From the NCBI GenBank assembly GCA_021740995.1, contig JAIOYR010000007.1:1-64000 (forward strand): a stretch of DNA of 64,000 nt, in the 5' to 3' direction. Numbering within the stretch: the first letter of the stretch is position 1; every line of letters starts with the position of its first letter. A program made the translations under genes and the position numbers. Shown in pieces: positions 57,440 through 64,000 of this stretch. The DNA comes from Taibaiella sp. GTDB taxonomy: Bacteria; Bacteroidota; Bacteroidia; Chitinophagales; Chitinophagaceae. Under the pieces are notes generated by a model. That model saw only the letters and a program-made list of their open reading frames with translations, was not told the DNA's origin and searched no databases.

Positions 57440-58981
57440 ATGTTAGTAAAATTATTCGGTAGCGCGGTATATGGCGTTGATGCAATCACTATCACAATAG
57501 AGGTAGATACTCCCGGTGGAGAGATAGGCGTATACATAGTAGGCCTACCAGACAATGCGGTGAAAGAAAGCAAGGACAGGGTAATATCGGCTATGCAAAA
57601 TACCGGCTTCGACCGGCCACGGGGTAGAATGGTAGTAAACATGGCACCTGCCGACATCAAAAAAGCCGGTGCTGCTTACGATCTCCCCATTGCCCTTGGC
57701 TTTCTGGCAGCTACAGCCCAGATGCCCCACGAGCAGTTGCACGAATATGTGATCATGGGAGAGCTCTCGCTCGATGGGTCTGTAAAGCCCATAAAAGGTG
57801 CACTACCCATAGCCATACAGACCCGTGCCGAAAAATTCAAAGGGCTGATAGTACCGAAAGAAAATGCCCGCGAGGCCGCTTTGGTCAACAATCTGGAAGT
57901 GTTTGGCGTAGACCACATCAGCGAGGTCATAGCCTTCTTCAACGGCACATCAGACCTCAAACCCGTAAAAGTAAACACCCGCGAAGAGTTTTATGATGCA
58001 CAGAGCAATTTCGAAATAGACTTCAATGATGTAAAGGGACAGGAGAATGTGAAGCGGGCGCTGGAGATAGCAGCGGCAGGTGGCCACAATGCGATACTGA
58101 TAGGCCCACCCGGCGCCGGCAAAACCATGCTGGCAAAACGGTTGCCTACCATACTGCCACCACTCACACTGCACGAGGCACTGGAGACCACCAAGATACA
58201 CAGTGTAGCCGGTAAGTTGCCCGGCAACACATCGCTGGTAGCACAACGGCCGTTCCGCAGCCCGCACCATACGATAAGCGATGCAGCTCTGGTAGGCGGC
58301 GGTGGCATACCACAGCCCGGCGAGATATCGCTGGCACACAATGGTGTGTTGTTTCTGGACGAGTTGCCGGAGTTTAAGCGCAGTGCACTGGAGGTGATGC
58401 GGCAACCCATGGAGGAGCGCAAAGTAGCCATATCGCGGGCACGGGTGAGTATAGAATTTCCGGCAAGTTTTATGCTCATAGCCTCTATGAATCCCTGCCC
58501 ATGTGGCTACTTCAACCATCCTGAGAAGGAATGTAGCTGCTCGCCGCTAATGGTGCAGCGCTACCTCAACAAGATAAGCGGCCCCCTGCTGGACCGTATA
58601 GACCTGCATGTAGAAGTAACCCCTGTGCCATTTAGCGAGCTGTCATCAAAGCAGATGAGCGAGAACAGCAACGATGTGCGCACCCGCGTAATAGCCGCCC
58701 GCGAGATACAGGCAAAAAGATTTGAAGCGCATGCCGGCACCTATGCCAATGCACAGATAAGCAGCAAGCTGCTAAAAGAGATATGTGAGATAAGCACCGT
58801 AGGCCAAAACCTGCTAAAGACCGCTATGGACCGCCTCAACCTAAGTGCCCGCGCCTATGACCGAATACTAAAAGTAAGCCGCACCATAGCCGACCTCTCA
58901 GCCAGCCCCGACATACGCCCCGAGCACCTTGCCGAGGCCATACAGTATAGGAGTTTGGATAGAGAGGGATGGGGAGGGTAG
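57440..58981 (+). CDS. YifB/ComM-family Mg-chelatase-like AAA+ ATPase
   Basis: '[37 protein letters not shown]', '[19 protein letters not shown]', 'MNPCPCGY'. Confidence 0.95.
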   Translation: MLVKLFGSAVYGVDAITITIEVDTPGGEIGVYIVGLPDNAVKESKDRVISAMQNTGFDRPRGRMVVNMAPADIKKAGAAYDLPIALGFLAATAQMPHEQLHEYVIMGELSLDGSVKPIKGALPIAIQTRAEKFKGLIVPKENAREAALVNNLEVFGVDHISEVIAFFNGTSDLKPVKVNTREEFYDAQSNFEIDFNDVKGQENVKRALEIAAAGGHNAILIGPPGAGKTMLAKRLPTILPPLTLHEALETTKIHSVAGKLPGNTSLVAQRPFRSPHHTISDAALVGGGGIPQPGEISLAHNGVLFLDELPEFKRSALEVMRQPMEERKVAISRARVSIEFPASFMLIASMNPCPCGYFNHPEKECSCSPLMVQRYLNKISGPLLDRIDLHVEVTPVPFSELSSKQMSENSNDVRTRVIAAREIQAKRFEAHAGTYANAQISSKLLKEICEISTVGQNLLKTAMDRLNLSARAYDRILKVSRTIADLSASPDIRPEHLAEAIQYRSLDREGWGG

Positions 58982-59238
58982 GTGAGTGCGGGTGTGGGGT
59001 GCGGAGAGCGGTATATTTTAGGCAATCAGAGATTGATTTCCGCTGGAACGTAGTTGGAGACTAAGCTCAACATAGGGTAGTAAATGGTGAGCAGCACAGG
59101 GTGTCTACTGTCGGCAGAAATGGTGAGGTCTTCAATGCTAGCGTGGATAAGCAATTTGTTTTTCGCTTACCCAAAACAAATATATCTGTACATTTACTTG
59201 ATGTGAGATAGAGTGAAAGTTTCAATCGTACCTTTTTC

Positions 59239-60279
59239 ATGAAATATATCCTGTCTTTAGTGATGTTGTTTAATTGGTGCTTAGTGCATGGGCAGGATTA
59301 TCGCCAGTATCACGCGTTAATAAACAATGCGGAGAGGTGTTACTTTTTAGATAACAAGTCAGACTCGGCATACATCTATTACGATTCGGCATTTTCTAGG
59401 TTTGATTTTGTCTTTGCCAGAGATTGTTTTTTAGCTGCGCAGCTTGCTTATTACGACGCTAACAAAAAGTATGAACAGTACCTTAGAATAGGTTTTGCCA
59501 ATGGGCTTAGCCCGGAGCATTTACAAATATCTCCCGTATTTCATACACTTGTTTCCGGGAATGTTTTATTCAAAAAAGAATTTCCTGATTACGCTGTTTT
59601 GAGGAAGAAATATTTGTCGCGAATAAATGTACCTGTGCTCAAAAATATTACCCGAATAGCAGTACAGGAGCAAACCCACAAGATGTTGCCCACAGAGCAG
59701 TTTACTGCAAAACTCTCTGAGCACCTGGCCTACATAGAGTACGTAATTAAGAATTTTGGCTTTCCCGGTGAAAAACTAATTGGACTCCTGCAGCCAGATA
59801 TTTTGGCAGAGTTGGGATATAAAAATGCAGATTACCGTGCTTTTTCCAAAGGCCGTGCAACCTTTGATGGGGAGATGTATTATATCGCTCAATCGCTAAC
59901 AACTCCAATACTTATACATACCAGATGCCCTTACCAGAGACTTGAAAAATATTGGGACAAATGTATCAGAAACGGGGAGATACATCCTGATGATGTGGCG
60001 TTGTTTTACGATGCTGGTTTCAACTTTCTGAAGTTTCCTCACAGCGAACAGATAAGCCTTGCCAAAGATTTTAGTTGCGACAGGTACTTTATGCCAACAG
60101 CCTGTTTTAGAAAAAACCCATTGACCAGAAGTGTAGTATCCCATATCAGCAAGAGAATTGTAGACTCTATGCGTGCTACAATATTTATCAACCCGCTACG
60201 TGTCGATTCTGCCAAAAAAGCTTTTGGGCAGGTCCATAGAATGCCCACATGCTTTGAATGGGGAATCCCAATTGAATAA
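59239..60279 (+). CDS. Hypothetical secreted protein
   Basis: Signal peptide 'MKYILSLVMLFNWCLVHGQ'; no recognised domain. Confidence 0.7.
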   Translation: MKYILSLVMLFNWCLVHGQDYRQYHALINNAERCYFLDNKSDSAYIYYDSAFSRFDFVFARDCFLAAQLAYYDANKKYEQYLRIGFANGLSPEHLQISPVFHTLVSGNVLFKKEFPDYAVLRKKYLSRINVPVLKNITRIAVQEQTHKMLPTEQFTAKLSEHLAYIEYVIKNFGFPGEKLIGLLQPDILAELGYKNADYRAFSKGRATFDGEMYYIAQSLTTPILIHTRCPYQRLEKYWDKCIRNGEIHPDDVALFYDAGFNFLKFPHSEQISLAKDFSCDRYFMPTACFRKNPLTRSVVSHISKRIVDSMRATIFINPLRVDSAKKAFGQVHRMPTCFEWGIPIE

Positions 60280-60336
60280 CGATATTAGAATGACGGTGTT
60301 AGTGACAATTATTGAAAACATTTAAAAAAGCCAACT

Positions 60337-60816
60337 ATGAATATGAGCGTATCTGCGCAATTGGCAAAACACTCCAGAGAAGTATTCTTCGGCGGCAACT
60401 GGACCTGCTCAAACCTCAAAGATAATCTGGCAGATGTAACCTGGCAGCAGGCTACTACACAGGTGCACGATATCAATACCATAGCCACTCTGGTATACCA
60501 TATGAGCTATTATGTAAGTGGAGTGCTGAAGGTACTGCAGGGCGATCCGCTCAGTGCAAGGGATACAGAAAGTTTCAGCCATCCCCCCATCACCAGTCAG
60601 GCCGACTGGGAGGATCTGCTGGCAAGAGTGTGGGCAGATGCAGGGGCCTTTGCCGCGCTGATAGAGCAATTGCCGGAGCATAAACTATGGGAAAACTTTA
60701 CGGACGAGAAATATGGAATATACTATCGCAATATTCACGGTATTATAGAGCACACACATTACCATCTGGGGCAGATAGCCGTGGTAAAGAAAATACTGCA
60801 ACAAACAACCGAGTGA
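60337..60816 (+). CDS. DinB/DUF1572-like protein
   Basis: 'VYHMSYYVSGVLKVLQGDPLSARD' and 'IIEHTHYHLGQIAVVKKIL' (His triad-like). Confidence 0.75.
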   Translation: MNMSVSAQLAKHSREVFFGGNWTCSNLKDNLADVTWQQATTQVHDINTIATLVYHMSYYVSGVLKVLQGDPLSARDTESFSHPPITSQADWEDLLARVWADAGAFAALIEQLPEHKLWENFTDEKYGIYYRNIHGIIEHTHYHLGQIAVVKKILQQTTE

Positions 60817-60896
60817 TACACGCCTATCAATTTGGATTATGATGCGGACTTGCTTAATATTGACAAACAAATTAATCACCCTTTTCAAAAAATGTT

Positions 60897-61379
60897 ATGA
60901 TAAAATCAATTGTAAGTAGTTTGTTCCTGTTTTGTACTATGCTGGTATCGGTGGCGGGTTATGCCCAGTCTCAGAAGGAAATTGATGATAAAATACTCAC
61001 TGAGTATTTTGCCAAGAACAAGATAAAGGCGACAATGACCCCATCGGGCTTGTACTACGTTGTCAGCAAAAAAGGCAACGGACCTAATGTAAAACCAGGG
61101 CAGAGTGTATCTATGAAATATCTGGGTACTTTTCTGGATGGCAAAAGGTTTGACGGCAATATGGATGAGAATTTTGAGCTGAAGGGAAATCCATTCACGT
61201 TTACGCTTGGCAGGGGTCAGGTTATAAGAGGTTGGGATGAGGGTGTTCAATTTTTCAGTGTAGGTAGCCAGGGTACGTTATACCTGCCATCTGGTGTAGC
61301 TTATGGCGAAAGAGGTGTAGGTCCTATTCCACCTAATTCTGTTTTGGTATTTCATGTAGAAGTTGTAAGCGCCAACTAA
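60897..61379 (+). CDS. FKBP-type peptidyl-prolyl cis-trans isomerase
   Basis: 'GPNVKPGQSVSMKYLGTFLDGKRFDGN...VIRGWDEGVQFFSVGSQGTLYLPSGVAYGERGVGPIPPNSVLVFHVEVV'. Confidence 0.95.
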   Translation: MIKSIVSSLFLFCTMLVSVAGYAQSQKEIDDKILTEYFAKNKIKATMTPSGLYYVVSKKGNGPNVKPGQSVSMKYLGTFLDGKRFDGNMDENFELKGNPFTFTLGRGQVIRGWDEGVQFFSVGSQGTLYLPSGVAYGERGVGPIPPNSVLVFHVEVVSAN

Positions 61380-61380
61380 G

Positions 61381-62484
61381 GTGTTGGTGAAACAGGTAGC
61401 TAAACAAAAAGCCATGCCGGATCAGGTATACATGCAACACTGCCTGCAACTGGCACAGCAGGCTAAAGGCTACACCAGCCCAAACCCCATGGTGGGGGCT
61501 GTGCTGGTGCATAACGGGCGCATAATAGGCGAGGGCTATCATCACTTTTATGGTGCAGCACATGCCGAGGTGAATTGTCTGGATCATGTATCACCGGCAG
61601 ATAAGCACCTGATTTCAGACAGTACACTATACGTTAATTTGGAGCCCTGCGCCCATTTTGGGCTCACGCCACCTTGTGCCAGCCGGGTAATAGCAGAGCA
61701 GGTAAAGAAAGTAGTAATAGCCAACACAGACCCCTTTGAGCGGGTAAGCGGCAGGGGTATAGCTATGCTGCGTGATGCAGGTATTGCTGTAACTGCCGGC
61801 ATAATGGAGCAGGAAGGGCTTTGGGTAAACAGGCGTTTCTTTTGTTTTCATACCCGCAAGCGACCCTACCTCATAATGAAGTGGGCTCAGACTGCTGATG
61901 GCTATATAGGTGCTGCAGACAGCAGTCCGGTGCAGATAACGGGAACTGAAAGCAGGCAGCTATTGCATAAGTGGCGCACCGAGGAGGCGGCTATAATGGT
62001 TGGCTTCACTACTGCCCTCAACGATAATCCGCAGCTCATCGCCAGGCACCATACAGGCAGGCAGCCACTACGCATAGCACTCGACCGTAACCTGCTGCTG
62101 CCAAGGACTAATCATCTTTACAGCGATGAGGCTGCAACCTGGCTCATAAACGAGAAGGACGAAACCAGCCTGGGCAACCTGCACTATATCAAACTTCCCT
62201 TTGATGAGCACTTGCTGCCGGCTTTATTACAACGCCTCTATGCGGCTCACATACTATCAGTAATAGTAGAGGGCGGTGCACAACTGCTCAATAGTTTTAT
62301 TACCGCCGGGTTGTGGGACGAGGCAAGGGTTTTTACCAGCAATACGCACATTGGTGAAGGGGTTGTGGCACCGGTACTTACAAACGAACTAGCAGCTATG
62401 CAAGCCGCTTCCGGCAATGATATGCTGCAGGTATACACCAATAGAAACGTCGGTTACAAGTACATTCCAGGAATGGAACTATAG
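61381..62484 (+). CDS. ribD: Bifunctional riboflavin biosynthesis protein RibD (ATG at 61414 is an alternative start)
   Basis: 'GYTSPNPMVGAVLVHNGRIIGEGYHHFYGAAHAEVNCL', 'LYVNLEPCAHFGLTPPCA', C-terminal reductase domain. Confidence 0.95.
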   Translation: MLVKQVAKQKAMPDQVYMQHCLQLAQQAKGYTSPNPMVGAVLVHNGRIIGEGYHHFYGAAHAEVNCLDHVSPADKHLISDSTLYVNLEPCAHFGLTPPCASRVIAEQVKKVVIANTDPFERVSGRGIAMLRDAGIAVTAGIMEQEGLWVNRRFFCFHTRKRPYLIMKWAQTADGYIGAADSSPVQITGTESRQLLHKWRTEEAAIMVGFTTALNDNPQLIARHHTGRQPLRIALDRNLLLPRTNHLYSDEAATWLINEKDETSLGNLHYIKLPFDEHLLPALLQRLYAAHILSVIVEGGAQLLNSFITAGLWDEARVFTSNTHIGEGVVAPVLTNELAAMQAASGNDMLQVYTNRNVGYKYIPGMEL

Positions 62485-62636
62485 CCCCGTTTTGCAATTA
62501 TTTTTATATTAATCCAACCTTCTGATTAATACGATGGTCTATATTGTTGACAACAAAATAATTTACAGAATGTAGATTTTTACGAAAGCACTATAATGCC
62601 CTGTTGTTTTTTAAATTTGGTTGCTTTTCCACTCAG

Positions 62637-62663
62637 ATACGGTTACCTAAACAGTAACCGTAT
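62637..62663. terminator. Hairpin terminator
   Basis: ATACGGTTAC-ctaaaca-GTAACCGTAT, followed by TTCATTTTT. Confidence 0.65.
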
Positions 62664-62737
62664 TTCATTTTTAGTTCGTCTTATGTATTTTCGGCTTTCA
62701 ATTATATTCTTTTACTTTCATTGTATTTTTTCAGCAA

Positions 62738-63286
62738 ATGGTATCGGATAGAAAAATTGTAGTTTATATAGCAATGAGTGTAGACGGCTACATCGCCGGG
62801 CAAGGTGGCAATATGTCTTTCCTGTCAATAGTAGAGGAGGCAGGGCAGGACTATGGCTATGGTGATTTTGCAGAAACTGTAGACACAGTTATAATGGGAA
62901 GAAAGACCTATGATTGGGTAATGACGCAGGTGTCTGAATTTCCCCACGCTTCAAAAGAAACTTATATCGTTACAAGAACACCTCAAACAAGTATAGGCAA
63001 TATCAACTTCTTCAATGGCAGTCTAAAATCGCTCATCGCCCAGTTGAAATCGCTTCCCGGCAAGGATATTTTTGTAGACGGGGGAGCTGAGATTGTTAAT
63101 GAATTGTTGAAGGACGAATTGGTAGATGAGTTCATCATTTCTGTTATACCTGTGCTGCTGGGTGAGGGTGTGCGGCTTTTTCATACAGGTAAGCCAGAGC
63201 AAAATCTGCGACTGAAAAATACAAGTCAATATGACAAGGGGCTTGTACAATTACACTACATACGCCGGAGCAAGCCGATTGTATAA
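62738..63286 (+). CDS. Dihydrofolate reductase-family protein
   Basis: 'KIVVYIAMSVDGYIAGQGGNMSFL', 'VIMGRKTYDWV', 'IFVDGGAEIVNELLKDELVDEFIISVIPVLLGEGVRLF'. Confidence 0.9.
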   Translation: MVSDRKIVVYIAMSVDGYIAGQGGNMSFLSIVEEAGQDYGYGDFAETVDTVIMGRKTYDWVMTQVSEFPHASKETYIVTRTPQTSIGNINFFNGSLKSLIAQLKSLPGKDIFVDGGAEIVNELLKDELVDEFIISVIPVLLGEGVRLFHTGKPEQNLRLKNTSQYDKGLVQLHYIRRSKPIV

Positions 63287-63302
63287 TCTACTGTTATGCC
63301 TG

Positions 63303-64000
63303 CTATAGCTCTATACACACATTCTTGGGTTCTGTAAAGAACCGTAGTGCTTCCCAGCCGCCTTCGCGGCCTACACCACTGTTTTTGAAGCCGCCAAAGG
63401 GTGTGCGAAGGTCGCGCAGCAGCCAGCAGTTCACCCATATGATGCCACTGTTTACTTTCATAGCTACCCTGTTGGCGCGGCTTACATCCTGTGTCCAGAT
63501 GGTGGCAGAAAGGCCATAGTCGCTGGTGTTGGCCAGTTGTAGTGCTTCATCTTCCGTTTTGAATGATTGTATGGTTACCACCGGGCCAAAGATCTCTTCC
63601 ATATTGGTGCGGCAGTTAGCCCCCAATCCTTCGATGATGGTAGGTTCTATAAACAGTCCATCTGTGCAGCGACCGCCAACGTCTATTGCATTGCCGCCAG
63701 CCAGTATGATGCCGCCCTCTTGCTTTGCCAGTTCTATACAACTTAGCACTTTGTCGTAGTGCAGCTTGCTTACTACAGAGCCCTGCTTGCTGTTCTCATC
63801 CAGCGGGTCGCCGGGCAGCAGTTTTTTGGTGCGGGCTACAAACTCTGCCTTGAATTTTTCATAGATGCTTTCCTCTACCAGTATACGGCTGCCACACAGG
63901 CATATTTGCCCCTGATTGCTGAAGGATGACTGCAGGGTAGTGCGCATCATCTTATCCCAGTCGCAGTCTGCAAAAATAATGTTGGGGTTTTTGCCACCCA
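63303..64000 (-). CDS. Aldehyde dehydrogenase (N-terminus outside window)
   Basis: 'GKNPNIIFADCDWDKMMRTTLQSSFSNQGQICLCGSRILVEESIYEKF...GREGGWEALRFFTEPKNVCIEL'; frame open to the window end. Confidence 0.94.
   Translation of the reverse strand, partial: GGKNPNIIFADCDWDKMMRTTLQSSFSNQGQICLCGSRILVEESIYEKFKAEFVARTKKLLPGDPLDENSKQGSVVSKLHYDKVLSCIELAKQEGGIILAGGNAIDVGGRCTDGLFIEPTIIEGLGANCRTNMEEIFGPVVTIQSFKTEDEALQLANTSDYGLSATIWTQDVSRANRVAMKVNSGIIWVNCWLLRDLRTPFGGFKNSGVGREGGWEALRFFTEPKNVCIEL

Overview
The window is a Bacteroidota-type chromosome segment. The supports are TAnnTTTG promoters, a T9SS-type C-terminal sorting domain, a TonB-dependent receptor, and trnW-secE-nusG; it is possibly Chitinophagaceae-like, but that assignment is inference. 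Most of it is dense core or housekeeping coding: era, gyrB, gcvH, gltX, secE, nusG, truB, ribD, a comM-like gene, an Mla-type lipid ABC system, and a DevBCA/TolC-type exporter. Several accessory or unusual pieces stand out. (1) Cyanophycin genes: iaaA-like and cphB convergent at 18.0-19.8 kb, cphA at 24.1-26.7 kb, with a repeat-rich leader upstream of cphA that could form alternative hairpins. (2) A low-GC, repeat-rich island at about 29.87-34.8 kb. It carries a zinc-ribbon membrane protein, REP-like hairpins, a small gene frameshifted in a T10/A7 tract, an ATGA-overlapping two-gene cassette (soluble protein + 4-TM protein) reminiscent of RexAB-type abortive-infection systems, and direct repeats built around AAAAGTGCGCAATTTT. 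(3) A 170-bp dispersed structured repeat present twice, with a compensatory base-pair change. (4) A protein whose N-terminal domain reads like a catalytically degenerate RelA/SpoT domain (55.5-57.1 kb). (5) A Cys-rich, Ser/Thr-linker lipoprotein beside a DsbA-like gene, with a perfect 20-bp palindrome upstream. All family names come from reading the translated sequences and were not confirmed by database search.
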